Of a stretch of DNA of 64,000 nucleotides, positions 1-8,641 are shown one piece after another. This stretch comes from Variovorax sp. HW608 (GTDB lineage: Bacteria > Pseudomonadota > Gammaproteobacteria > Burkholderiales > Burkholderiaceae_C). Positions within the stretch are counted from its first letter, which is position 1, and each line of letters starts with the position of its first letter. Made by a program: the position numbers and the translations under genes. A model generated the notes under the pieces. The model saw only the letters and a list, made by a program, of their open reading frames with translations. It was not told the DNA's origin and ran no database searches. The stretch is taken from the NCBI RefSeq assembly GCF_900090195.1, contig NZ_LT607803.1, positions 5,730,229 to 5,794,228 on the forward strand, given 5' to 3'.

Positions 1-1
1 C

Positions 2-382
2 CTGGCGCAGGCCAAGAAGATGTTCCTGAATTTTCACGCGCACCTGAGAGAGCGGGAAAGGGAGCGGGTCTGCCAATGCGGCGCCTGCGCCCGGATGCAC
101 CAGCTGACCCTGAAGTTCATCGCGCACAGCGGCCCGGCATCCACCATGGAGGTCAAGGGACATTCGAAATTCATCGGCCGGAGCATCATCGTTGCGCATC
201 GGCTGCTGAAGAACTCGGTACCTGCGCCCGAGTACCTGCTGATCACGCAGGAAACGCTGGATCACCTGAACGACCGGTCTGCGCTGCCGGTGCCATTCGA
301 GAGCGGCAGCAACCGCTACGATGAGCTCGGCGAAGTCGCCTATCGCCATCATTCGATGACCTGCTACCTGGACGAGCTGTAA
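2..382 (+). CDS. DUF2652-type protein, 3' part only
   Basis: The frame is open from the window edge (base 2) to TAA at 380-382, so the gene starts upstream and the first ATG at 20 is probably internal. The visible 120+ residues carry a Cys-rich CQCGAC motif followed by LKFIAHSG and HRLLKNSVPAPEY segments, which I recognise from DUF2652 proteins (uncharacterised, related to the adenylate cyclase fold). The true function is unknown. It converges with the glycosyltransferase gene at 429 with about 46 bases between them. The family call comes from motif memory, not alignment. Confidence 0.6.
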   Translation: MAQAKKMFLNFHAHLRERERERVCQCGACARMHQLTLKFIAHSGPASTMEVKGHSKFIGRSIIVAHRLLKNSVPAPEYLLITQETLDHLNDRSALPVPFESGSNRYDELGEVAYRHHSMTCYLDEL

Positions 383-428
383 GCGGCACAAAGCTGGCGC
401 AAACCGTTGAAGCGTAGGGAAACTCGAT

Positions 429-1205
429 TCAGGGCTGGAACGGCGGCGCGCGGCGCAGCCTGCGCCACAGCAGACCGGGCAGCCTGGCGATGAACTCGAT
501 CACCAGGCGCGTGTGCATCCAGGTCAGCAGCACGTTGTCGCGCCCATAGCGGAAGTGCGAGACACCGCCTTCCTCGGCGCTGAGGTATTTCACCGGCGCG
601 TCGATGTTGACCGGCTTCACGCCGCGCCAGGCGAGCCGCACCACGGCCTCGGTGTCGAAGTCGAAGCGGCGCATCCAGGGCTGCGCTTCCATCACCGCCA
701 GCAGTTCGGCAAGGGGATAGACGCGAAAGCCATACAGCGAATCGCCGATGCCGGCGAACAGGGTCTCGAGCTGCGTCCAGCCGTTCGAGATGCGCCGGCC
801 GCGCACGCGCAGCAGCGGGGCGCTCGCATCGAACACCGGGCGGCCCAGCACCATCGTCTCGGGGCGGCCCATGGAGGCCTTCATGAAAGCCGGAATCAGG
901 TCGGCGGGATGCTGGCCATCCGAGTCCATGGTCAGCACGTGCGTGAAGCCGGCGGCCCGCGCCGCGCGCAATCCGTGCAGCACGGCGGCACCCTTGCCCT
1001 GGTTGGTGGGAAGGATCGAAACGCGCAGGCCGGGTTCCGATGCCGCCAGCGCCTGGAGCCGCTCGCCGGTGCTGTCGGTGCTGCCGTCGATCACGACCCA
1101 CACCGGATTCCATTGCGCGCGGGCGGCCGCGACCGTCGAGAACAGGCGCTCACCCGTGTTGTAGCTGGGGATCAGGACAAGGTGGGTGCGCGAGACGTCT
1201 GGCAT
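429..1205 (-). CDS. family 2 glycosyltransferase (dolichol-phosphate-mannose synthase-like)
   Basis: 258-residue GT-A glycosyltransferase. Residues about 7-110 show the family 2 core: LVLIPSYNTG, VVIDGSTDSTGE (nucleotide-sugar binding), NQGKGAAVLHGL and the metal-binding TMDSDGQHP (DxD-like). The C-terminus is basic (LLWRRLRRAPPFQP) and may contact membrane. The start is the ATG at 1205; the frame is open further upstream, but that part is low-complexity shadow of the acyltransferase gene. It overlaps the acyltransferase by 34 bases, so the two are translationally linked. With the chorismatase upstream it forms a trio typical of aryl-polyene or xanthomonadin-like pigment loci. Substrate cannot be read from sequence. 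Confidence 0.85.
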   Translation of the reverse strand: MPDVSRTHLVLIPSYNTGERLFSTVAAARAQWNPVWVVIDGSTDSTGERLQALAASEPGLRVSILPTNQGKGAAVLHGLRAARAAGFTHVLTMDSDGQHPADLIPAFMKASMGRPETMVLGRPVFDASAPLLRVRGRRISNGWTQLETLFAGIGDSLYGFRVYPLAELLAVMEAQPWMRRFDFDTEAVVRLAWRGVKPVNIDAPVKYLSAEEGGVSHFRYGRDNVLLTWMHTRLVIEFIARLPGLLWRRLRRAPPFQP

Positions 1206-1969
1206 GCGGCTTGCGCATCCGGGGAGCGCTGTTCCATGGATTGGCGGAAATACTGTTCGAGCTGGTTCAACAGCGCGTCGCTGTGCTGCGAAGGCGCGAA
1301 GCGCTGGCCCAGGCGCAGCCGGAAGACGATGGGCAGCGGCGGCACGCGCCACAGCGGCCAGCCCTTGGCGAGATAGGGCGAATCGGTGTCGATGAAGACC
1401 GTCTGGATGGGCGACTGCGCGAGCTTGGCGATCAGCGTGACGCCGGGCCTGAATGCGTTGAGCGGCGGCGTCACGGTTCGTGTCCCCTCGGGAAAGATCA
1501 CGAGCTGGCCGCCATTCCTGAGGTCCTCGACCGCGAGCTTGACCATCGTGCGGGCCGAGTCGTTGCGGATGTAGCGCGCCAGCCGAGCACCCGCGCCGAG
1601 GAAGACGTTGCGCATCAGGTCGGCCTTCATGATGCAGGCGCTGCGCGGCAGCCTGGCCACCAGCAGCAGGGCGTCCAGCATGGTGGGATGGTTGGCGACG
1701 AAGATCAGTCCGCGCTCGTTGCGCAGGGCGTCGAGGCAACTGGCGTCGATGCGCATCATGCCGCACAGCGATGCCGAGGCCCAGAAGGCGCGGTACGCGT
1801 GCGCGATGACACGCCGGCCCAGCGTGCGCCCGGTCTCCGCCGGCAGCACCGGATACAGCAGCATCGCGACCAGGTTCCAGACGAGCGACACCATGCCCAG
1901 CAGCGCGAGCAGCGCATAGAGCGGCAGCGCGAGCGCCATCGAGAGTGCCAGACGAAGCGGCCGGGTCAT
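1172..1969 (-). CDS. lysophospholipid (PlsC-type) acyltransferase
   Basis: 265 residues with one hydrophobic segment near residues 7-40 and the PlsC signature blocks: NHPTMLD (catalytic His and Asp, about residue 93) and FPEGTRT (about residue 159, acceptor phosphate binding). The family transfers acyl groups to glycerolipids or, in aryl-polyene loci, to pigment intermediates at the inner membrane. The start is ATG at 1969, 16 bases after the chorismatase stop; the longer open frame upstream is out-of-frame shadow. Operonic with the genes on both sides. The pigment role is inferred from neighbours. Confidence 0.85.
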   Translation of the reverse strand: MTRPLRLALSMALALPLYALLALLGMVSLVWNLVAMLLYPVLPAETGRTLGRRVIAHAYRAFWASASLCGMMRIDASCLDALRNERGLIFVANHPTMLDALLLVARLPRSACIMKADLMRNVFLGAGARLARYIRNDSARTMVKLAVEDLRNGGQLVIFPEGTRTVTPPLNAFRPGVTLIAKLAQSPIQTVFIDTDSPYLAKGWPLWRVPPLPIVFRLRLGQRFAPSQHSDALLNQLEQYFRQSMEQRSPDAQAACQTSRAPTLS

Positions 1970-1985
1970 CGCGTGAAGGGGGTGC

Positions 1986-3014
1986 TCAGCCGCGCAGCGC
2001 ACCGCGTGCCACGGCATGGGCCTCGATCTCCACCAACAGGTCCTGGCGGCAGATGTCGGCTTCGAGGAACACGGCATGGCCGAGCGTGTGGGCCGTGGGG
2101 CCGAGCGACTCCTGCATGACCTGCCGCACGACCGAAGCATCGGCCGCGTTGCGCACATAGACCACGCAGTCGAGCGCCGCGAGGTCGAAGCGCGCCGTGG
2201 TGCGCTCGTTGGCCGCGGCGATGACCGCGCGCAGGTTGCGCAGGGTTTCCTCGGTCTGGGCCAGGATCTCGCCCTCGTGCACCGTCTCGTGGCCGACGAT
2301 GCTCGCCGTGCCGGAGATGAACAGCGCAACGTCGCCGCCGCCGATCTCGGCGAGCGCTGCCCTCGAGAACGTCGGCGCGCGGGGTCCGTAGGTCTTGGGA
2401 TAGTGGTAGGCCGAAACCTGTCGCGGGTTCTCGACCGGCACCGGCGCGCTGCGTCCGGCCAGGAAGCGGATGCACAGGGCGCCCTGGTGAATCCCGAGCG
2501 CGCACGCGGCCGGAGCGCCTTCGAACGCGGCCTGGCCGGCCTCGACGAAAGCCTCTTGCCGGCCCAGGTTGAACTGGCGGTAGCGTTCGAGGCCGCCGCC
2601 GTCGCCGTTGATCTGCGGCAGGTAGTTCCAGATGCGCAGCAGGTGCGCACAGCCGGTCTGCTCGAGCGACTCGAACAGGTCGTGGTAGGCCCGCTGGGAA
2701 AGGGCGGCGAGGCCCTGCTTCTCGGCCGACTCGTCGAGATCGATGGCGCCGAGCATCCAGTGCCCGTCGCAGCGCCAGCGCACCACGCCGGTGGTGCCGG
2801 ACTCGATGTGCTCGCTGGCGTGCCAGACGTCCGCCATCGCGCTCGAGGAGAGCACGCGGGCGTTCACGGTCGACATCCATGCCAGGCCGTCGGGCGTGCC
2901 GTAGCCGAGCGCGCCGAACGGTGGGGATCCGCCGGCCGCGAGTGCCAGGCTGTCGGAGAGGGAAAGGCGCTCAACGCGCAGGGGCGGCGCCCCAAGGGGT
3001 TCTCGTGCTGTCAC
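1986..3014 (-). CDS. chorismatase of the XanB2/FkbO/Hyg5 family
   Basis: About 342 residues. A conserved block near the middle (SAYHYPKTYGPRAPTF) and the C-terminal RidA-like half identify the FkbO/Hyg5/XanB2 chorismatases, which hydrolyse chorismate; XanB2 gives 3- and 4-hydroxybenzoate, the latter feeding ubiquinone and pigment starters. The start is uncertain. I chose GTG 3014, which begins just before the conserved N-terminal GALGYG region; ATG 3134 is in frame but gives an unusually long lead. No strong ribosome-binding site is visible. First gene of a three-gene leftward operon, divergent from yebC. Confidence 0.75.
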   Translation of the reverse strand: MTAREPLGAPPLRVERLSLSDSLALAAGGSPPFGALGYGTPDGLAWMSTVNARVLSSSAMADVWHASEHIESGTTGVVRWRCDGHWMLGAIDLDESAEKQGLAALSQRAYHDLFESLEQTGCAHLLRIWNYLPQINGDGGGLERYRQFNLGRQEAFVEAGQAAFEGAPAACALGIHQGALCIRFLAGRSAPVPVENPRQVSAYHYPKTYGPRAPTFSRAALAEIGGGDVALFISGTASIVGHETVHEGEILAQTEETLRNLRAVIAAANERTTARFDLAALDCVVYVRNAADASVVRQVMQESLGPTAHTLGHAVFLEADICRQDLLVEIEAHAVARGALRG

Positions 3015-3225
3015 TTGGTCGGTGCGGCGTGTGCGGGCGTGGTGGAAGAAGTGCTCATGCAGGCGGCTGGGTTGCCGGAGCAAGGAGCCCGGCAGAGTGC
3101 GTCTTTCAGCGCCGGGATTATCCCAAAAAGGCATCCGGTTCCCTGACATCGGCGCAGGCGTCGTTCGCGCCGGACAGTAAACTCGCTCTTTGCTTTGAAA
3201 ACACAAGACAGCGAGAGTTAAAGCC

Positions 3226-3951
3226 ATGGCCGGACACAGCAAATGGGCGAATATTCAGCATCGGAAAGGCCGGCAGGACGAGAAGCGAGGCAAGCTCTGG
3301 ACCCGCGCCATCCGTGAAATCATGGTGGCGGCCAAGGCCGGCGGCGGCGACCTGAGCGCCAATCCGCGGCTGCGGCTGGCGGTCGACAAGGCCAAGGCGG
3401 TCAACCTGCCTGCCGACACCATCAAGCGCAACATCGACAAGGCCACCGGCAACCTCGAAGGCGTGAACTACGAGGAGATCCGCTACGAGGGCTACGGCAT
3501 CGGCGGCGCGGCGATCATCATCGACACCATGACCGACAACCGGGTGCGCACCGTGGCCGAGGTGCGCCACGCCTTCACCAAGCACGGCGGCAACATGGGC
3601 ACCGAGGGCTCGGTGGCCTTCCAGTTCAAGCACTGCGGGCAGTTCATCTTCGCGCCGGGCACGAGCGAGGACAAGGTGATGGAAGTCGCGCTCGAGGCGG
3701 GCGCCGAGGACGTCGTCACCGACGACGACGGTGCGATCGAGGTGCTCACCGCGCCCGGTGATTTCGAAACCGTCAAGAACGCCCTGGAAGCCGCGGGCCT
3801 CCAGCCCGACGTGGCCGAGGTCACGATGCGGGCCGAGAACACCATCGAACTCGCCGGCGAGGACGCCGCGAAGATGCAAAGACTGCTCGACGTCCTGGAG
3901 GACCTCGACGACGTGCAGGATGTCTATCACAACGCTGCGCTCCCCGAGTAA
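3226..3951 (+). CDS. yebC: YebC/PmpR (TACO1) family protein
   Basis: 241 residues beginning [18 protein letters not shown], the invariant N-terminus of the YebC/TACO1 family, and full length for it. Historically annotated as a transcriptional regulator; recent work links the family to translation, helping ribosomes through difficult proline-rich stretches. The three-domain layout is complete and no key block is missing. purD starts 25 bases downstream in the same direction, so the two are probably co-transcribed. Divergent from the chorismatase gene. Confidence 0.95.
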   Translation: MAGHSKWANIQHRKGRQDEKRGKLWTRAIREIMVAAKAGGGDLSANPRLRLAVDKAKAVNLPADTIKRNIDKATGNLEGVNYEEIRYEGYGIGGAAIIIDTMTDNRVRTVAEVRHAFTKHGGNMGTEGSVAFQFKHCGQFIFAPGTSEDKVMEVALEAGAEDVVTDDDGAIEVLTAPGDFETVKNALEAAGLQPDVAEVTMRAENTIELAGEDAAKMQRLLDVLEDLDDVQDVYHNAALPE

Positions 3952-3976
3952 GGGAAGCGCCAACGAAAGCACGCGA

Positions 3977-5266
3977 ATGAAGGTACTGGTGATCGGGGGC
4001 GGGGGCCGCGAGCATGCCCTGGCATGGCGGCTGGCGCAGGCCCAGCGCGTGAGCAAGGTGTATGTGGCGCCCGGCAATGGCGGCACGCGCGCGGATGCGC
4101 GCTACGAGTGCGTCGACCTCTCGGAGCCCGCCGCGCTGCGCGAGTGGGCGCAGAAGGAAAAGATCGCGTTGACAGTCGTCGGCCCCGAGGCGCCGCTCGC
4201 CGCCGGTGTCGTGGACGAGTTCCGCGCGCACGGCATGCGCATCTTCGGGCCTACCAAGGCAGCCGCGCAACTCGAGAGCTCCAAGGCTTTCTCGAAGGCG
4301 TTCATGAAGCGCCACGGCATCCCCACGGCAGAGTACGAGTCGTTCACCGACGCCGCCGCCGCGCACGCTTATGTCGATGCCAAGGGCGCGCCGATCGTGA
4401 TCAAGGCCGACGGTCTTGCGGCCGGCAAGGGCGTCGTGGTCGCCGCCACGCTGGCCGAGGCGCACGAGGCCATCGACTTCATGCTGCTGGACAACAAGTT
4501 CGGCGTCGCCCACAACGAGGGCGGCGCGCGCGTCGTCATCGAGGAGTTCCTCCAGGGCGAGGAGGCGAGCTTCATCGTCCTGTGCGACGGCAAGAACGTC
4601 ATTGCGCTCGCCACCAGCCAGGACCACAAGCGCCTGCAGGACGGCGACCAGGGGCCGAACACCGGGGGCATGGGCGCCTACTCGCCGGCGCCGGTGGTCA
4701 CGGCCGAGGTGCACGCGCGTGCGATGCGCGAGATCATCCTGCCGACCATCCGCGGCATGGAGAAGGACGGCATTCCGTACACCGGCTTCCTCTATGCCGG
4801 ACTCATGATCGACGCCACGGGCCACCCGAAGACGCTCGAATTCAACTGCCGCATGGGCGACCCTGAAACGCAGCCCATCATGCTGCGGCTCAAGTCGGAC
4901 CTGTTCGAAGTCTTCTGGCATGCCACCGACGGCACGCTGGACCAGGTCGAACTCGAATGGGATCGCCGCGTCGCGCTCGGCGTGGTGATGGCCGCGCACG
5001 GCTATCCGCTCGCGCCGCGCAAGGGGGATCGCATCCAGGGCATTCCGGCCGAAGCGCCCGATGCGGTGGTCTTCCATGCCGGCACCACGCTGGAAGGCGG
5101 CGAACTCAAGACCAGTGGCGGCCGCGTGCTCTGCGTGACCGTGCTGGCCGACAGCGTCAAGCAGGCGCAGCAGCGTGCCTACGAGGTCGCGGCGCGCGTT
5201 CACTTCGACGGCGCCCAGTACCGCAAGGACATCGGGCACCGTGCCGTGCACGCGCGCGGCGCCTGA
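3977..5266 (+). CDS. purD: phosphoribosylamine-glycine ligase
   Basis: 429 residues, the usual PurD length. It catalyses the ATP-dependent joining of glycine to phosphoribosylamine, the second step of purine synthesis, in the cytoplasm. The N-terminus shows [15 protein letters not shown], then an ATP-grasp domain with [17 protein letters not shown] and RMGDPETQ. The start is the ATG at 3977; longer open sequence upstream is shadow of yebC. hemF begins 7 bases after the stop, so this is one transcription unit from yebC onward. Confidence 0.97.
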   Translation: MKVLVIGGGGREHALAWRLAQAQRVSKVYVAPGNGGTRADARYECVDLSEPAALREWAQKEKIALTVVGPEAPLAAGVVDEFRAHGMRIFGPTKAAAQLESSKAFSKAFMKRHGIPTAEYESFTDAAAAHAYVDAKGAPIVIKADGLAAGKGVVVAATLAEAHEAIDFMLLDNKFGVAHNEGGARVVIEEFLQGEEASFIVLCDGKNVIALATSQDHKRLQDGDQGPNTGGMGAYSPAPVVTAEVHARAMREIILPTIRGMEKDGIPYTGFLYAGLMIDATGHPKTLEFNCRMGDPETQPIMLRLKSDLFEVFWHATDGTLDQVELEWDRRVALGVVMAAHGYPLAPRKGDRIQGIPAEAPDAVVFHAGTTLEGGELKTSGGRVLCVTVLADSVKQAQQRAYEVAARVHFDGAQYRKDIGHRAVHARGA

Positions 5267-5273
5267 GGATCCA

Positions 5274-6203
5274 ATGCAGACCGCCCCGATCGAAGCCAGG
5301 CCGCAGGAGGTGGGCGACTACCTGCGCGGCCTGCAGCAGCGCATCGTCTGTGCCATCGAGTCGGCGGATGGCAGCCAGTGCGTGCGCGATGAATGGTCCA
5401 AGGCGCCCGGCGAACCGCTGCAGGGCAGCGGGCTGACCTGCATCCTCGAAGGCGGTGGGCTTTTCGAGCGCGCCGGTTGCGGTTTTTCGCAGGTGAGCGG
5501 ACCCAAACTGCCGCCATCCGCGACCCAGCATCGGCCGGAGCTCGCTGGTGCGCCCTTCGAGGCCATGGGCGTGTCGCTGGTGTTCCATCCGCGCAACCCC
5601 TACGTGCCGACCGTGCACATGAATGTGCGCATGCTCGCGGCGCTTCCTGCCGATGCGCCGCCGGTCTGCTGGTTCGGCGGCGGCATGGACCTGACGCCGT
5701 ACTACGGGTTCGAAGAGGACGCGGTCCATTTCCACCGCACCTGCCGCGACGCGCTCGCCCCCTTCGGCGACGACAAGTACCCGCGCTTCAAGGCGTGGTG
5801 CGACGACTACTTCTTCCTCAAGCACCGCAACGAGCAGCGTGGTGTCGGCGGCATCTTCTTCGACGATTTTTCAGAGCTGGGCTTCGAGCGCAGCTTCGCG
5901 ATGCTGCGCTCGGTCGGCGATGCCTTCCTGCCGGCCTATCTGCCGATCGTCGAGCGCCGCCGCAACACGCTCTATGGCGAGCGCGAGCGGGGCTTCCAGC
6001 TCTACCGGCGTGGTCGCTATGTCGAGTTCAACCTCGTGTGGGACCGCGGCACGCATTTCGGCCTGCAATCGGGCGGGCGCACCGAATCGATCCTGTTGTC
6101 GATGCCGCCCCTCGCCAGCTGGGCTTACCGCCAGGAGCCCGAGCCGGGCGGCCCAGAAGCGGCGCTGTACCGGGATTTCATCGTGCGGCGCGAATGGCTC
6201 TGA
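5274..6203 (+). CDS. hemF: oxygen-dependent coproporphyrinogen III oxidase
   Basis: 309 residues. HemF performs oxidative decarboxylation of coproporphyrinogen III to protoporphyrinogen IX in aerobic haem synthesis. Diagnostic segments are [29 protein letters not shown] and the C-terminal [15 protein letters not shown] followed by [10 protein letters not shown]. The start ATG at 5274 follows a GAGG at 5265-5268. The stop overlaps the start of nadD by 10 bases. Its presence implies an aerobic organism. Confidence 0.97.
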   Translation: MQTAPIEARPQEVGDYLRGLQQRIVCAIESADGSQCVRDEWSKAPGEPLQGSGLTCILEGGGLFERAGCGFSQVSGPKLPPSATQHRPELAGAPFEAMGVSLVFHPRNPYVPTVHMNVRMLAALPADAPPVCWFGGGMDLTPYYGFEEDAVHFHRTCRDALAPFGDDKYPRFKAWCDDYFFLKHRNEQRGVGGIFFDDFSELGFERSFAMLRSVGDAFLPAYLPIVERRRNTLYGERERGFQLYRRGRYVEFNLVWDRGTHFGLQSGGRTESILLSMPPLASWAYRQEPEPGGPEAALYRDFIVRREWL

Positions 6204-6814
6204 AGAAGCCGCGGATCGGGGTCTTCGGCGGGGCATTCGATCCGCCTCACAACGCGCATGTGGCGATGGCGCAGGCGGCGCTGGCACAGCTCGACCTCAC
6301 GCAGCTGTGCATCTTTCCGACGGGCCAGGCCTGGCACAAGGACCGGGCGTTGAGCCCGGCGCAGCATCGCCTCGCCATGTCGCACCTTGCCTTCGACGAT
6401 CTGCCCGACACCCGGGTCGATCCGCGCGAGATCCTGCGGGCCGGTCCGACCTACACGCTCGACACCTTGCGCGAATTGCAACACGAGCAGCCCGGCGCGC
6501 AGTTCGTGCTGATCCTGGGCGCCGACCAGGCGAGTTCGCTCCACACTTGGCACGGCTTCGAAGAGATTCTTTCGATCGCTATAATTTCGGTAGCATACCG
6601 CGCACTCTCCACGGGCTCCGACGGGCAGTTCGATCCATCCTCGCTGCCTTCCGTGCCGCCCGGCGCCCGCTTCGAAAAGCTCCAGCTCCCGCCGATGGAC
6701 ATCAGCGCGACCGACATCCGTGCGCGCGCCCAGCGAGGGGAGGACCTTCGCCAACTGGTTCCGCCGGCGGTTGCACGCTATATTGAACAACACCATCTCT
6801 ACCGATCCGCCTGA
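6194..6814 (+). CDS. nadD: nicotinate-nucleotide adenylyltransferase
   Basis: 206 residues. NadD makes nicotinate adenine dinucleotide from nicotinate mononucleotide and ATP. The nucleotidyltransferase signature [11 protein letters not shown] is near the N-terminus and ISATDIR near the C-terminus, both in expected places. The start overlaps hemF by 10 bases; the stop shares bases with the rsfS start (ATGA at 6812-6816). The NadD-RsfS-RlmH order is a widely conserved bacterial cluster. Confidence 0.96.
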   Translation: MALKKPRIGVFGGAFDPPHNAHVAMAQAALAQLDLTQLCIFPTGQAWHKDRALSPAQHRLAMSHLAFDDLPDTRVDPREILRAGPTYTLDTLRELQHEQPGAQFVLILGADQASSLHTWHGFEEILSIAIISVAYRALSTGSDGQFDPSSLPSVPPGARFEKLQLPPMDISATDIRARAQRGEDLRQLVPPAVARYIEQHHLYRSA

Positions 6815-7482
6815 TGAGAACCGAAGCCGCCGCCAAGAAGGACACCCAGAAACTCCAGAGAGCCATCATCGATGGCCTCGAGGACGTCAAGGCGCATGAC
6901 ATCCAGGTTTTCGATACCGAGCATCTTTCCCCGCTCTTCGAGCGCGTGATCGTCGCTTCCGGAACCTCCAACCGCCAGACCAAGGCCCTGGCGGCGAGCG
7001 TGCTCGACGCGGTTCGCGAAGCCGGCTTCAACAAGCCGCGCGTCGAAGGCGAGGCCAACGGCGAATGGATCATCGTGGACTGCGGTTCCGCGGTCGCGCA
7101 CATCATGCAGCCCGCGATCCGCCAGTACTACCACCTCGAGGAAATCTGGGGCGACAAGCCGGTGCGGACCAAGCTCGGCGCCACCAAGCCGATCGCCGTG
7201 AGGGCATCGGAAGAGGCCGACAAGGCGCCGGCGGCGAAACACACTTCGCTGCGGCGTTCCAGCGCCGCCAAGACCGCCGCCCGCACCGCGGAGCTGGCCG
7301 GCAAGCGGCCCGCGGCCAAGGAGACTGCCGCCAGGAAGGCGCCCGCCGGAAAGGCTGTGGCGCCGAAGGCGGCCAAGACCGTGGTCGTGAAGACACCCGC
7401 CAAGAAGGCCGCGACGAAGAAAGCGGCGCCGGCGCCGGCGGCGAAGAAGGCCGCGCGCAAGACCACCTCCGCCCGGTCATGA
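6814..7482 (+). CDS. rsfS: ribosome silencing factor with long basic tail
   Basis: 222 residues. Residues 1 to about 125 are the RsfS domain ([20 protein letters not shown], then [10 protein letters not shown] and a HIM...YYHLEEIWG segment), which binds ribosomal protein uL14 and blocks subunit joining during starvation. Typical RsfS ends about there; this one continues for roughly 95 residues of Ala/Lys/Pro repeats ([12 protein letters not shown]), resembling histone H1-like tails. Tail function is unknown; nucleic acid or rRNA binding is a guess. Overlaps nadD and rlmH by 1 and 4 bases. Confidence 0.94.
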   Translation: MRTEAAAKKDTQKLQRAIIDGLEDVKAHDIQVFDTEHLSPLFERVIVASGTSNRQTKALAASVLDAVREAGFNKPRVEGEANGEWIIVDCGSAVAHIMQPAIRQYYHLEEIWGDKPVRTKLGATKPIAVRASEEADKAPAAKHTSLRRSSAAKTAARTAELAGKRPAAKETAARKAPAGKAVAPKAAKTVVVKTPAKKAATKKAAPAPAAKKAARKTTSARS

Positions 7483-7946
7483 AGCTCCTGGTGGTCGCAG
7501 TCGGGCAGCGCGTGCCCGACTGGGCGCAGACCGCCTGGGACGATTACGCCAAGCGCTTCCCGCCGGAGCTCAAGCTCGAGCTGCGTGCGGTCAAGACCGA
7601 GCCGCGCGGCTCGAAAACGCTGGAAACCCTCTACGCAGCCGAGCGCGAGCGCATCGAGGCCGCCATCGCCAAGGGCATGCGCATCGTCGTGCTGGACGAG
7701 CGCGGCACCGCGCTCACCACCAAGGCGCTGGCCGCCCGTCTGCAGGCGTGGCAGGGCGAGGGCGACGACGTCGCGCTGGTGATCGGCGGCCCCGACGGGC
7801 TCGACCCTGCATTCAAGGCCGCGGCGCATGAGCGCATCCGGCTTTCCGACCTCACGCTGCCGCACGCGATGGCGCGGGTGCTGCTCGTCGAGCAGCTCTA
7901 TCGCGCCTGGTCGGTCAACGCCGGCCATCCGTACCACCGCGAATGA
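7479..7946 (+). CDS. rlmH: 23S rRNA pseudouridine-1915 N3-methyltransferase
   Basis: 155 residues, full length for RlmH, a SPOUT (knotted) methyltransferase that methylates pseudouridine 1915 in helix 69 of 23S rRNA on assembled 70S ribosomes. The cofactor loop [10 protein letters not shown] and the conserved C-terminus ending NAGHPYHRE are present. ATG 7479 overlaps the rsfS stop by 4 bases (ATGA), so it is translationally coupled. Followed by a repetitive hairpin element before maf. Confidence 0.97.
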   Translation: MKLLVVAVGQRVPDWAQTAWDDYAKRFPPELKLELRAVKTEPRGSKTLETLYAAERERIEAAIAKGMRIVVLDERGTALTTKALAARLQAWQGEGDDVALVIGGPDGLDPAFKAAAHERIRLSDLTLPHAMARVLLVEQLYRAWSVNAGHPYHRE

Positions 7947-7956
7947 GCGCAGTGCC

Positions 7957-8028
7957 GGGCCGCCCCAAGCAAGCTCGCTCCCCCTCGGGGGGCAGCGAGG
8001 ACACGAAGTGCCGAGCGTGGGGGCTCAC
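7957..8028. repeat. REP-like intergenic hairpin repeat, copy 1
   Basis: The stretch between rlmH and maf contains a strong stem: CTCGCTCCCCC at 7974-7984 can pair with GGGGG...AGCGAG ending at 7999, followed by ACACGAAGTG (8001-8010) and GTGGGGGC. An inverted, diverged copy lies at 10169-10262. I associate this unit with Comamonadaceae intergenic regions. It abuts the GTG start of maf, so transcription or translation into maf may be affected. Confidence 0.7.
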
Positions 8029-8634
8029 GTGACCCCCGATTTCATCTATCTCGCGTCGCAGAGTCCGCGCCGCGCCCAGTTGCTCGGGCAGCTGGGCATC
8101 CGGCACGAACTGTTGTTGGCCGAGCCTGGCGAGGATGCCGAAGCGCTCGAGGCCGTGCTCCCGGGCGAATCGCCGACGGCCTACGTCCAGCGGGTGACCG
8201 GGCTGAAGCTCGACGCGGCCGTCGCGCGCTGGGAACAGCGCGGCTTGCCGCCCGCGCCGATCCTGTGCGCCGACACGACCGTCGCGCTCGGGCGGACGAT
8301 CCTCGGCAAGCCCGAAGACGCGCGCGATGCGAAGCGCATGCTCGAAATGCTCTCCGGCCACACCCATCGCGTGATGACCGCGATCGCGCTCCAGCACGGC
8401 GCCGATCGGGGGGCGCTGCTCAATGTCTCGCATGTCAGCTTCGCGCCGATCGATGGCGTGCAGATCGCCGCCTACGTTGCCACCGGCGAGCCGCTCGGCA
8501 AGGCCGGTGCCTATGCGATCCAGGGCCGGGCCGCCGCATTCATCGAACACATCAGTGGCTCGCATTCGGGCATCATGGGCCTCCCGATGTTCGAAACCGC
8601 CCGGTTGCTGCGCCAGGCAGGGTTCAGGCTTTAG
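8029..8634 (+). CDS. Maf-family nucleotide pyrophosphatase
   Basis: 201 residues from a GTG start at 8029, chosen because the product begins VTPDFIYLASQSPRRAQLL, matching Maf N-termini; no ATG exists between the repeat and this point. SQSPRR and ADTTVALG are the phosphate- and metal-binding blocks, and GRAAAFIEHISGSHSGIMG is the conserved C-terminal motif. Maf proteins hydrolyse dTTP/UTP or modified nucleotides to monophosphates. Subfamily (YhdE versus YceF) is not resolved. rng starts 7 bases downstream. Confidence 0.93.
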   Translation: MTPDFIYLASQSPRRAQLLGQLGIRHELLLAEPGEDAEALEAVLPGESPTAYVQRVTGLKLDAAVARWEQRGLPPAPILCADTTVALGRTILGKPEDARDAKRMLEMLSGHTHRVMTAIALQHGADRGALLNVSHVSFAPIDGVQIAAYVATGEPLGKAGAYAIQGRAAAFIEHISGSHSGIMGLPMFETARLLRQAGFRL

Positions 8635-8641
8635 ACAACAG

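Noticed and set aside
3011..3058. A 15-codon leader ORF (ATG 3058) ending in a GTGA overlap with the chorismatase GTG
   Set aside because: It looks like a plausible N-terminus in another frame, but no ribosome-binding site precedes it and the overlap may be chance.
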